Positions 8,744 through 16,343 of a stretch of 41,852 nucleotides of DNA are shown in pieces. Made by a program: the position numbers and the translations under genes. The notes beneath the pieces were generated by a model that was not told where the DNA came from, made no database searches, and worked only from the letters and a program-made list of their open reading frames with translations. The number at the start of each line of letters is the position of its first letter. Positions within the stretch are counted from its first letter, which is position 1. The stretch is from Bacillus sp. EB600 (lineage in GTDB: Bacteria; Bacillota; Bacilli; Bacillales; Cytobacillaceae), in NCBI RefSeq assembly GCF_024494385.1, contig NZ_JAEVLT010000038.1, forward strand, positions 1 to 41,852. Reading direction: 5' to 3'.

Positions 8744-9866
8744 TGAAAACCTCGCTTTCAGTTAGTTGCTTAGGTTCTTCAGGCTTAACCTCTTTCACCG
8801 GTCCTTTCGATACATAAAACGGACTCAATAGCTTTTTAGCCTCCTCCATAACAAGGTAAGGGGCCTGAATTTCATAAACTTTATCACTGTTCATAATGAA
8901 ACGACCACTAACCTCTATTTTTTCGGCATTAGGTGTATTTGCTATTTTTGCTTCCATAGGATCCCTTAATTTAAAGCCCATGCTTACGGTCAAATTGGCC
9001 CGAACAGTAGTGTCTAGCACCTTAGCATTCGGCCTCTGCATCGAGAGAATAGCAAAGACCCCAAGCGTTCTACCGATGGCTACAATCTCTGTTAAAATAT
9101 CCATAATTTCCTCGTCTTTTCTAAGCATGACAAACTCATCGATACAAACGATAATGTACGGGAGTTTATGTTCTTTTGGTAAATCGTCAATATGTCCAAC
9201 TTCAAACACTTCAGTAAGATTGCTCCGTGAATCCATTTCAGCGCGGATTTTAAGAAGCATACTTCGAATATCTCTTGCATTGCTATAAACGCATTGTACA
9301 TGCTCGACTTTTCGGAAGATATGAAACTCTTGTCTTTTACAATCTCCTAAATACAACTGCAATTCTTCAGGACGTTTTATTTTTATCAAAGTTGTTAATA
9401 TAGAGCGTAACTGAGTAGATTTCCCTGAACCCGTCTCTCCTGCGATCAAAATATGAGGTTTTTCTGTAATATCGAAGGATACATACTCTCCGTTTCGACT
9501 CTGACCGCAAATAATACCCAATTTATGTTTGTCTACTGCCTTTTCTATTTCGCAGAAGTCGTAAATAAGATCCTTTTTAGGAGCTGTTTGAATGCTAAGA
9601 GTGAAATTCTTTATTTCCCCTTCGATATTCACTTGTTTTCTGAAAATCTGCTGGAATACGAAATAATTCTTTTTTAATAAGTCAGGATTAACTCCTATTG
9701 GAAGAGTGAAGGTGTATTGGATGGAATGATCATTAATGGTTACTGAGTGGATTTTAGGCAGGATATAACGCTCTCCATTATCCGTGGAATAACTGCGGTA
9801 AATTTGTGCGGTACGAAAGGCTTTGACAAGTTGTTTACGGGCTTTTAACTTCTCCCAAATAATCAT
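8730..9866 (-). CDS. FtsK/SpoIIIE-like DNA translocase
   Basis: This 378-residue P-loop motor has Walker A GETGSGKST at about residues 143-151 and Walker B YIIVCIDEF with the DE pair at about 243-244, plus a FtsK-type QRPNAKVLD segment. It lacks the N-terminal membrane domain and gamma domain of chromosomal FtsK; instead a separate two-helix membrane protein is encoded immediately upstream and may anchor it. In mobile elements such proteins move DNA during transfer. The upstream stop overlaps ATG 9866 (ATGA), which suggests coupling; a GTG nine bases earlier is the alternative start. Confidence 0.88.
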   Translation of the reverse strand: MIIWEKLKARKQLVKAFRTAQIYRSYSTDNGERYILPKIHSVTINDHSIQYTFTLPIGVNPDLLKKNYFVFQQIFRKQVNIEGEIKNFTLSIQTAPKKDLIYDFCEIEKAVDKHKLGIICGQSRNGEYVSFDITEKPHILIAGETGSGKSTQLRSILTTLIKIKRPEELQLYLGDCKRQEFHIFRKVEHVQCVYSNARDIRSMLLKIRAEMDSRSNLTEVFEVGHIDDLPKEHKLPYIIVCIDEFVMLRKDEEIMDILTEIVAIGRTLGVFAILSMQRPNAKVLDTTVRANLTVSMGFKLRDPMEAKIANTPNAEKIEVSGRFIMNSDKVYEIQAPYLVMEEAKKLLSPFYVSKGPVKEVKPEEPKQLTESEVFNDVN

Positions 9867-10051
9867 TTTAACCACCGCAACAATGAGTTAGTTTCCAAGA
9901 AATAAACACTTGCTACCATAGCTGCGATAGGTACGAATAGTTTTAGACTTGTGCTTAACCAAGTAATTCCGTGATCCTCGGCTATTTTATCGAGCAAGGA
10001 AATTGCAATAGTAATACCTCCGGCAATTAAAACACTAGGCCCAAATAGCAT
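9863..10051 (-). CDS. Small two-helix membrane protein of the element
   Basis: This 62-residue protein has two hydrophobic segments (VLIAGGITIAISLLD and LKLFVPIAAMVASVYFL). It sits between the XRE regulator (3 bp gap) and ftsK (4-bp ATGA overlap), so the set is one operon. It is unrecognised; its position suggests a membrane partner for the soluble FtsK-like motor. Confidence 0.65.
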   Translation of the reverse strand: MLFGPSVLIAGGITIAISLLDKIAEDHGITWLSTSLKLFVPIAAMVASVYFLETNSLLRWLK

Positions 10052-10054
10052 TTT

Positions 10055-10411
10055 TTAATCCCCCAATTTATTCATAATCTCTTTTAAAGTTTTAAGACAA
10101 GTGATAATGTTTTTGATATCTTCAGGCGATAAATTTTGTTTTTCCATTTCCTTTGCAAATTCGATCCATACACTTATTCTTTTCAGATCATTTGGAACCT
10201 CTACTTCATCGCCAAATAAAGAGGCTACTTTTACCCCGTACAAATCGCAAAGCTGATTCAGTTTCGCCAAGGATGGAATTTTGCCATTTTCAATCTTGCT
10301 TATATATGAATAATCAATACCGATTTTGTCAGAGACTTCTCGCATAGTTAGATTTCTTGCTTCTCTCAGCTTCTTTAATTTTTCTCCAATTTGTTTATCG
10401 AGTAATTCCAT
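10055..10411 (-). CDS. XRE-family transcriptional regulator (repressor type)
   Basis: The 118-residue protein has an N-terminal helix-turn-helix (LREARNLTMREVSDKIGIDYSYISKIENG, here described in part) similar to SinR and phage repressors, and a C-terminal helical dimerisation region. The frame opens at 10459, but ATG 10411 is preceded by AAGGAG at ideal spacing and is chosen. As first gene before the membrane protein, ftsK and replication-relaxation genes, it probably controls that operon. Repeated ATTACCGCGGT-like and TTTTACC segments at 10460-10510 are candidate operators. Confidence 0.85.
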   Translation of the reverse strand: MELLDKQIGEKLKKLREARNLTMREVSDKIGIDYSYISKIENGKIPSLAKLNQLCDLYGVKVASLFGDEVEVPNDLKRISVWIEFAKEMEKQNLSPEDIKNIITCLKTLKEIMNKLGD

Positions 10412-10561
10412 TGATTTTTCTCCTTTACTTAACAGATTTTGTTTTTCGTATATTGCCAATGTTTAAGGCGGTAAAACCGCGGTAATGCTAATGAAGCAAT
10501 TGCTTGGTAATAACATATGCCGATACTGCGCTAATATTGCCTGTCCCTACATATTTTCCGA

Positions 10562-10777
10562 CTAAGTAGCACATTGATTGTCCACTATGTAAAAGATTTC
10601 ATTCACCGGACAGCCTAATTTATCACTAATTTTCAAAGCTATTTCAAGTGTGGGCTGGCGTTTATTTCTTTCATATCGATTGTATTGATCGTGGCTAATT
10701 TCAAGGAATGCTGCAAATTCAGTTTGATTCATTTCGAACTTATGACGGTATGATTTAAGCCGATTATGTACGGACAT
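10562..10777 (-). CDS. Cro-like XRE regulator, 71 aa
   Basis: This is a short single-domain helix-turn-helix protein (FAAFLEISHDQYNRYERNKR in the recognition region) of the Cro/plasmid-repressor type. GAGGTG lies seven bases ahead of ATG 10777. It is transcribed divergently from the DUF559 nuclease with a 67-bp shared promoter region and upstream of the other XRE gene, a lysogeny-switch-like arrangement. Confidence 0.8.
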   Translation of the reverse strand: MSVHNRLKSYRHKFEMNQTEFAAFLEISHDQYNRYERNKRQPTLEIALKISDKLGCPVNEIFYIVDNQCAT

Positions 10778-10844
10778 TGTTAGTCACCTCGTCCATTAAT
10801 TCGACAATAGCAACGATTTTCCTTTTTCCTTGGAGGTGTTTTGA

Positions 10845-11237
10845 TTGATTGACTATATCCTATTTTTCGCCTTGCTTGCCGTTGCCTTATTAGCTTATAT
10901 ATTTTTCCCTAAGGTCAAGCCAGTGCCTTTTAATCCACGAAATAAGTGTGAAAGCCCAATCGAAAGGCGCTTATATGATGCCCTGGCATTCCGTGGCTAT
11001 GCTGTTTCTACTCAGGTTCCATGCGGTAAATATCGCATAGACTTAGCGCTTATGGGTCCAAGAATAGCAATTGAATGCGATGGGAAGGCTTACCACTCTT
11101 CTCCGGAACAGAAAGCACATGATAAGAAGAAGAATGCTTATTTGAAGCGTAACGGCTGGCAAGTGATGCGGTTTAGTGGTAGTCAAATTACTAGCGACTT
11201 GGGGAAAGTGTTACAAAGGATTGAAGAAAAGATATAA
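10845..11237 (+). CDS. Membrane-anchored DUF559 nuclease-like protein
   Basis: The 130-residue protein begins with one membrane helix (YILFFALLAVALLAYIFF) and continues with a DUF559/very-short-patch-repair-like PD-(D/E)XK domain: ESPIERRLYDAL, then RIDLALMGPRIAIECDGKAY with the putative D...ExD catalytic set, and GWQVMRFSGSQI. The start is TTG 10845 after GGAGGTG. It sits at the right end of the element, divergent from the Cro-like gene. Possible roles are element processing, exclusion or defence; none is proven. A membrane anchor on this nuclease fold is less usual. Confidence 0.75.
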   Translation: MIDYILFFALLAVALLAYIFFPKVKPVPFNPRNKCESPIERRLYDALAFRGYAVSTQVPCGKYRIDLALMGPRIAIECDGKAYHSSPEQKAHDKKKNAYLKRNGWQVMRFSGSQITSDLGKVLQRIEEKI

Positions 11238-11391
11238 AGAAGCTTAACCATTTGAAGCAATCGGATAAATTTACCGAGCAGCGTTACGCCCTAAACCATT
11301 GAAGCGTTGAGGTGCTATGTCGTATAATGTAGGAATCGGAAAGGTAAAACGTAGCGGTCTGTTGCAATTATAGCAGCGTATCATGGTGTTA

Positions 11392-11440
11392 AACGCTGGC
11401 AGCGTTGAGGTCAGGGGTTCGAGCCCCCTATTCTCCATAA
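11392..11440 (+). repeat. attR: 49-bp direct repeat of the tRNA-Ala 3' half
   Basis: This is identical to 2312-2360. It lacks the tRNA 5' half, so it is not a second tRNA. It marks the right end of the element. Confidence 0.92.
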
Positions 11441-11460
11441 ATATAAAAACCACCGAAAAG

Positions 11461-11482
11461 CCTTGAGAAATCAAGGTTTTTT
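11461..11482 (+). terminator. Original tRNA-Ala terminator, displaced by the insertion
   Basis: CCTTGA-GAAA-TCAAGG is followed by TTTTTT. It sits 20 bp after attR, where the terminator of the uninterrupted tRNA gene would be expected. Confidence 0.82.
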
Positions 11483-11560
11483 CTCTTTGAATTTAATAAA
11501 CCGCCATCTGTCAATCAACGTAAAATATGCTGATTGGTCACATTTTGGTCACGAACAATT

Positions 11561-12057
11561 TTATTTTATAATTTCATTCAATTTCATAACTACTTCTTCT
11601 TGCATTGTCGGAAGGAAGAGCGAATAAGTATCAAGGGTTACTTTTATATTACTGTGACCCAATCGCTCGGAGATTACTTTAACGTGAACTCCCTTTGACA
11701 ATAGAAGTGTTGCGTGTGTGCCTAAGATCATGGAAACGAATTTTAGGAACATCTGCTAATTTAATTAATCTGTTAAAAGTTCTCCTAACATTTGCCGGAT
11801 TAAGTGGAGTACCATGTAGCGTGCATGCAATTAAATCAAAATCCTGATACGCAGGGCCGAAGCTTAGCTTTTCTTTTGAAATCATTATTTTTCGTGACTT
11901 TAGCAACTTCACAGTCTTTTCAAACAAGTTGATTGTTCGAAGGCTCGATTTGGTTTTTGCCCCGTTTATAAATGATTTACCATCATGACTTAACGTTTGA
12001 TTTATTCTAATAAGCCCTTTTTCCAAATTCACATCTTTCCAACGCAACCCAAGTATA
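11561..12057 (-). pseudogene. Second tyrosine integrase, C-terminal part, frameshifted
   Basis: The frame reads ILGLRWKDVNLEKGLIRINQ, then KIRFHDLRHT and, after a 2-base loss in a CA repeat near 11720, HATLLLSKGVHVKVISERLG and DTYSLF, with the catalytic HxxR, H and Y. The N-terminal domain and first catalytic Arg are lost at about 12057, where IS110 sequence begins. Its 3' end lies 120 bp from attR, the typical place of a phage integrase beside its tRNA site, so it is probably the relic of an older element at the same tRNA. Confidence 0.85.
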
Positions 12058-12663
12058 GATATTTTATCTGCCAGTGTTTCTACACTTACCTCTAAAATAT
12101 CTTCAGATGACGGAAACTCTGAAAGAGTTAAAAGTGATACAACTGAGTATAAGTCACCAAAAACCCCTCTATATTCGGGAAAAACTTGGTCCAGAATTGC
12201 TTGAAATTGTAGCTTTGTTTGAATCAATACCCCAGTTATATTTTCGTGCTGCCTTGTAAGATTCGAAGGTTTAAAAGTTGAACTCCTCGCTTTTTATATG
12301 GCTCAAGATCCTCTTTATAAAACAACTGGCAGAGATGGTAAGCATCAGCCGCATCTGTCTTTACTTTTCTAAGACTTGAACTTTTAGCCTTATAAGAAAT
12401 TAGTGGATTAATGATTATCAATAAATATCCACGGTCCTCCAGGTATTGAACAACAGGAGAATGATAGTGTCCTGTTGCTTCCAGGACGATAGGTGGTTTC
12501 TGACCTGTTTCTCTCTGTACCTCCACCAGAAATTCTAAAAGTAAACTGAGACCTTCAAGGGTATGAGACACTTTAAAACTCTTACGATATGGTTTACCTT
12601 TTTCCAAAAATGCTTGAACCTGACTTTCTCCTTTTGATACATCCAGACCAACGACTGGATTCA
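12057..12663 (-). pseudogene. IS110-family transposase, frameshifted, C-terminus lost
   Basis: Starting at ATG 12663 it reads MNPVVGLDVSKGESQVQAFL and VLEATGHYHSPVVQYL, then KVKTDAADAYHLCQLFY: the DEDD RuvC-like domain of IS110 transposases. At about 12245 a one-base loss shifts the frame; it resumes as RQHENITGVLIQTK and FPEYRGVFGDLYS. It ends abruptly at about 12057 against integrase sequence, so the C-terminal Tnp20 domain with the catalytic Ser is absent. GGAGG sits ahead of the start. Confidence 0.85.
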
Positions 12664-12930
12664 TTTTCAAATCTCCTCCTAAACTAGTAATTTGCCAGTA
12701 ACCCCTAATTCCTCCATGCAGTATCACAGCTTCGCTTGTTATACGAGATCTAAGTCCCAACCAGCCTCAATCATGTTTCACAAGTAGGGGGCGAACGGTT
12801 TAGTTGACGGGGTCGAAGCCCCACGGGCAGTTACGTTCTACCCTGGCTACTGATATAATAAGACCAAAATAAATAAGGTCAACCAGAAATATTTAGCATT
12901 CTGGCTAACCTTATAATACGAAGGGTAGTT
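12664..12930 (-). mobile_element. IS110 left non-coding end (possible bridge-RNA region)
   Basis: About 270 bp without a gene lie upstream of the IS110 transposase on the same strand. IS110 elements encode a structured bridge RNA in this end that pairs with donor and target DNA. A GGGG-CTTCGA-CCCC hairpin is visible near 12815. The outermost part (about 12838-12930) recurs almost identically, inverted, at 22941-23034. That the RNA is made here is inferred from the family. Confidence 0.45.
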
Positions 12931-13041
12931 TAGTAAAAAACTTATGTCTTATTCATATAACATTTCACAAATTTATAAAATATCTTCTTAATTAGTGGTT
13001 AGAAAAAATTATTTCAGTAAAATTTGAAGAAAATGACTATA

Positions 13042-13069
13042 ACAATTGGACATGCCTTTTCATAGAATA
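13042..13069 (+). promoter_or_regulatory. Sigma-K-type promoter of the 77-aa gene
   Basis: AC, 17 bp, then CATAGAATA matches the sigma-K consensus (AC, 16-17 bp, CATAnnnTA). The ribosome site follows about 15 bp further on. This points to late mother-cell expression. Confidence 0.55.
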
Positions 13070-13102
13070 CTATACCTTCTTTTAGAAAGGAGATGATGCG
13101 TT

Positions 13103-13336
13103 TTGGCTGATCCACAACCATGTGAAAGTTGCTGTGAGGGTAATGAAATTCTCTGTGTAAGTATTCCAGGAGGAGTTCACGTTGTCTTGCTAGGAATTCA
13201 TATCGACCTTGGACCTGTCTGTCTCACAGTTACAAATCCAGGAACTGGCGCTCTAACAGCTGCACAACAAGCGAATGTCCAGCAAATTGCTGGAGCTGTC
13301 GGTAACTTGTTAGGAACCATTTTACCAAGTACGTAA
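13103..13336 (+). CDS. 77-aa Cys-containing protein, probably spore surface
   Basis: The protein begins MADPQPCESCCEGNEILCVS and continues with a hydrophobic, Gly/Val-rich stretch ending in an Ala-rich region (TAAQQANVQQIAGAVGNLLG). The start is TTG 13103 after AAAGGAG; an ATG at 13096 hits a stop at once. The sigma-K-type promoter upstream and the Cys cluster suggest a coat or exosporium component cross-linked by disulfides. No named family is recognised. Confidence 0.6.
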   Translation: MADPQPCESCCEGNEILCVSIPGGVHVVLLGIHIDLGPVCLTVTNPGTGALTAAQQANVQQIAGAVGNLLGTILPST

Positions 13337-13446
13337 AAGATTAAGTATTGAAGGAAAGGGGATTCTCTTTCTTTCTTTCTTTTTGTTTACTCGCTTTTAT
13401 GGACTGTGTTCAATATTTCAAAGTTTCGAACATGGGGTAGTTCGGT

Positions 13447-13699
13447 AATAGAAAACACTAATCCGAATATTGGGTTAAGTGCACTTTCTGAAAAACTAAG
13501 ACTCACGAATAGTACCGTTATTGGAGTAATCGACCGAATAGTTCATAGTGAAAGTTGAAAGGATAATACCATCTGAAAACAGACGAACCATTTCACTTCA
13601 CTTACAAAAAAAGGTGAAGATTTGATGGAGAAAGTTTTGAATTCTATTGATATACAATTGAAGCGACTACTCGGGACGTTGGAAATTTCTCAAGATTAA
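13447..13699 (+). pseudogene. MarR-family regulator remnant
   Basis: Three frames together read IGLSALSEKLRLTNSTVIGV, VERIIPSENRRTISLHL and KKGEDLMEKVLNSIDIQL, which is the recognition helix, wing and C-terminal helix of a MarR repressor. At least two frame changes (about 13555 and 13605) and a missing N-terminus make it non-functional. No regulatory target can be inferred. Confidence 0.7.
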
Positions 13700-13915
13700 T
13701 TTGAACATTTTTTTAAGCTAAAAATTGAGGAAGAATAAAATGGAAGTAAATGGAAAATAAATTTCACTAAAGATGTCAAGGTTATTTAGAAATGCAATAT
13801 TTTGTGAAGTAGTGTACTTAAATGTAGTGTAGTGCTTTAATAAGTTTTTAGTAACCTATAATTATGGCTTAAAACCATTTTCAAATCTAGTAAAAAACAA
13901 GCAGTCAAGCAGAAA

Positions 13916-14167
13916 TTGTTTGAATATATTATAGAAAGTCAACAGAATAAGGAGTGGAAGAATGTAGTGTATTATTTTAACATCTATTCAATAAATATCA
14001 ACTCTCAAGACAACAGCCAGGTTTTGGTCAATTTTGGACCTAATCAGTCCATCGGAAAGTTAACTACCTATAAAAGAAATGAAGGAGTTGGAGACACTGG
14101 CAGTGATACTTCACCCGTGACTACACCCAATAATAAGACGACTAATAGCCCCTATAATCAATCGTAA
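13916..14167 (+). pseudogene. Possible GerP-like spore germination protein fragment
   Basis: An 83-residue frame contains ININSQDNSQVLVNFGPNQS and a Gly/Asp/Ser/Thr-rich tail (VGDTGSDTSPV), resembling small GerPA/GerPF-type proteins in tone. The only start is a TTG with no ribosome site, so the true beginning is probably lost. The family assignment is weak. Confidence 0.3.
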
Positions 14168-14541
14168 CTACTTAAGTAACAAGACAGGCACGTCCGATTT
14201 TTCCCTCTATCTTTTTAATCTTTTGGTTAAATTAACAAAATGGAGTTGTTGTTCCTTACCCAAAGAACCACGCTTCCCTTCTTCGTCATTTTACTTTTCA
14301 TTTAAACATATTCAATAACATCAAATAATAAAGGCGATTCAATTTCACAATTGCTCTCAACTTTTATCCATCAGCGATGCATAACCTCTAATATTGAATC
14401 CCGTTCAGCAAAATTACTAATAACCTAGGACGGAAAAAATTGCTCATAGAATTTCTACTGCGAGGTCGAAGCTCTTTTTTTCTGGTGAGCAAAGACATAA
14501 GATCACCATATGATGATTGAAATACGTCTTGAGGTGATTTT
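14168..14541. other. Intergenic, no gene seen
   Basis: This is AT-rich sequence with no supported gene between the GerP-like relic and the GNAT gene. The weak CATAAGATC at about 14489 is not a clear promoter. Confidence 0.35.
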
Positions 14542-15003
14542 ATGGAATTATCTCTTAAAAAGTCAAAAATAACTGAAGCAGACAGTTTGTTTAACATCCA
14601 AAAAGAAGTATTTCAATCTGATTTAAAAAAATATCAAGATTATGATTCCAGTCCTGCAACTGAACATATAGACTTTTTCAGATACAGGCTGAACCAATCT
14701 TTACATTACACCGTTTATATTGATGGAAAAATCAATGGCGGTGTATGTATATTGATTTTAACTGATACCCATTTTCACTTGTTTCGTATTTTCCTTCACA
14801 GCGATTGTCAAAATAATGGCATTGGGACGACGATAATGAATGAGATTGAACGAAAGTTTCCAACCGTTAAAACTTGGAGCCTTAACACACCCAAAGATAA
14901 TGTTCGAAATCGCCATTTTTATGAAAAGTTAGGCTACCGAAAAACAGGTGAACAGAAAATAAATAGTAGATTGACCCTAATTGAATATCAGAAAGTGAAA
15001 TAA
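14542..15003 (+). CDS. GNAT-family N-acetyltransferase
   Basis: This 153-residue protein has the GNAT acetyl-CoA loop at IFLHSDCQNNGIGTTIM (QNNGIG as Q/RxxGxG) and the C-terminal NRHFYEKLGYRKTGE motif. It transfers an acetyl group from acetyl-CoA to an unknown amine. GAGGTGA lies before ATG 14542, and a strong terminator follows at 15052, so it is a single-gene unit. The gene looks intact. Confidence 0.88.
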   Translation: MELSLKKSKITEADSLFNIQKEVFQSDLKKYQDYDSSPATEHIDFFRYRLNQSLHYTVYIDGKINGGVCILILTDTHFHLFRIFLHSDCQNNGIGTTIMNEIERKFPTVKTWSLNTPKDNVRNRHFYEKLGYRKTGEQKINSRLTLIEYQKVK

Positions 15004-15051
15004 CTAATTAATTGGCAACAAGACGAAAGAAAGAGTTACTCAATCAAAAGT

Positions 15052-15075
15052 GGCAGCCTATTTTAGCTGCCTTTT
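15052..15075 (+). terminator. Terminator of the GNAT gene
   Basis: GGCAGC / GCTGCC form a 6-bp stem with an 8-nt loop, followed by TTTTCTTT, 48 bp after the stop. Confidence 0.82.
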
Positions 15076-15310
15076 CTTTACATGAACTGGTAGGCCTAAG
15101 TTTAATACAAAATGCTTAATTATTTAACGAATGAGTTTACTTCAACAAGAAGTTGAAAGCTAATTTAATTTGTTTTTCTGGATTCTCTGGAATTGGGACT
15201 TTTCATTACTTTAAATAAAAGATATAAAAAATATTTATAGGCAATTATCTATTCCTCATTCTAAATAGACACATACATTAATTTTGAAACAAATTGAGGA
15301 GGAGATATAA

Positions 15311-15499
15311 ATGTATAGACTATTTGGAATGGGGTTTGGAGGCTATCCTGGAATGGGTTTCGGCGGTTATGGAATGGGGTTTGGAGGTTTCCCAGGAATG
15401 GGTTTCGGTGGTTATCCTGGAATGGGGTTTGGAGGTTTCCCAGGTATGGGTTTCGGTGGTTATGGAATGGGGTTTGGAGGTTTCCCTGGTTGGGTATAG
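15311..15499 (+). CDS. Gly-Phe-Met-Tyr repeat protein, 62 aa
   Basis: After MYRLFG the whole protein is repeats of GMGFGGYP, GMGFGGFP and GYGMGFGG. At DNA level the repeat units are nearly identical, so recent slippage or duplication built it. GAGGAGGAG lies at good spacing before ATG 15311, and CATACATTA at 15272-15280 fits a sigma-E/sigma-K minus-10 element, though no clear minus-35 is seen. Such Gly-rich, aromatic low-complexity proteins are typical of structural coats; a spore-coat role is inferred. Confidence 0.7.
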   Translation: MYRLFGMGFGGYPGMGFGGYGMGFGGFPGMGFGGYPGMGFGGFPGMGFGGYGMGFGGFPGWV

Positions 15500-15833
15500 G
15501 CTATTTAATGAGAATGACTTTTTAAAATTTGTCGATCAACGGAGGCGATTTTCTTTAACGGAGAATTGCCTTTATTCTTTTTAAATAAACGTGAATTTCT
15601 TACTTCCAGATTTCATTCCAATAGTATAAAATTCCTTAATGGCTTTTCACCAAACGTATTCAACAAAATAAAGTATTAACCTTTGTAGAATAATGCAATC
15701 GCTTATTGTGTTAACCTGAAACTTTGCTCAACAAAATAATGATCGTCACAGCAATCATTTGCCGGAACATATTCTGTCACTCTAGCCCCCTTTTAATTTA
15801 AGTAAAGATGTTCACGAAAGAATTTATACTAAT
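15500..15833. other. Intergenic, no gene seen
   Basis: No ribosome site or plausible frame is present between the Gly-rich repeat gene and the leftward membrane gene, and no clear terminator is seen. Confidence 0.35.
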
Positions 15834-16301
15834 TCATCTTAAAAATTTTCTTATAAAACGAATATTCAATGTTCCTACGTAAAAAAGAATTGGGTAAACA
15901 AAAAATGAAATCCATAATTTCCATTGATGATAATATAGAAGATGTACTTTTAAACAAAATATTTCATATAAACACCAAAGGGTACTAAGCATAAATAAGT
16001 AAATGAGTTTAGATATAAATTCTTTTTGAAAAGGATAAAAATTAAGCCTAATAATACCAGTACCAATCGTGGCTAAAGTTATAAACAAAGTCATAAAATC
16101 TGTGATTCCTTCTCTAAGATAACCGTACAAATTAAACCTTATCGATAGATAGGTGTCGATAGTACTACGCAAGAAAGGGAAAAATACCCCAGTACCGTAA
16201 ATCTCAAATCGAGTTAATCTTTTTGGGAGAACAAAAGCAACAGTGTTAAAGAAAATGGCGGAACCAACTAAAACAATATATGTCCATATACTTATTTCCA
16301 T
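15834..16301 (-). CDS. Five-helix membrane protein, CBO0543-like
   Basis: The 155-residue protein has four or five hydrophobic helices (WTYIVLVGSAIFFNTVAFVL at the start), short charged loops and a basic tail. It has the size and layout of CBO0543-type integral membrane proteins common in spore-formers, as does 22355-22843, with which it shares no obvious close sequence. Function is unknown. ATG 16301 has only a weak ribosome site. Confidence 0.5.
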   Translation of the reverse strand: MEISIWTYIVLVGSAIFFNTVAFVLPKRLTRFEIYGTGVFFPFLRSTIDTYLSIRFNLYGYLREGITDFMTLFITLATIGTGIIRLNFYPFQKEFISKLIYLFMLSTLWCLYEIFCLKVHLLYYHQWKLWISFFVYPILFYVGTLNIRFIRKFLR

Positions 16302-16343
16302 ACAACCTATTCCTAAACTGGGTTTGTCGTCACACGCTTGGTT

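Larger units (their letters stand above)
2312..11440 (+). mobile_element. tRNA-Ala-integrated element (about 9.1 kb) with integrase, FtsK and replication-relaxation genes
   Basis: It is bounded by perfect 49-bp direct repeats at 2312-2360 and 11392-11440, both covering the tRNA 3' half. A tyrosine integrase lies next to the intact tRNA. Two XRE regulators, an FtsK-like translocase, a replication-relaxation protein and a small membrane protein form the backbone. No VirB4-like ATPase, VirD4 or other mating-pore gene is visible. This is inferred to be an integrative element that excises, replicates and transfers or is mobilised by an FtsK motor, as in actinobacterial AICEs. Its left cargo (3620-5398) is decayed, whereas backbone genes are intact. 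Confidence 0.83.

Noticed and set aside
11392..11440. A second tRNA-Ala gene
   Set aside because: Only the 3' 46 bases of the tRNA are present; there is no D arm or 5' acceptor strand, so it is the att duplicate.
15311..15499. CRISPR-like array
   Set aside because: The repeats are in-frame coding units without unique spacers; no CRISPR array was found elsewhere in the window.
15294..15584. 96-codon frame over the repeat gene (EWGLEVS repeats)
   Set aside because: It is the other frame of the Gly-rich repeats, kept open by repetition; the ribosome site fits ATG 15311 in the Gly-rich frame.
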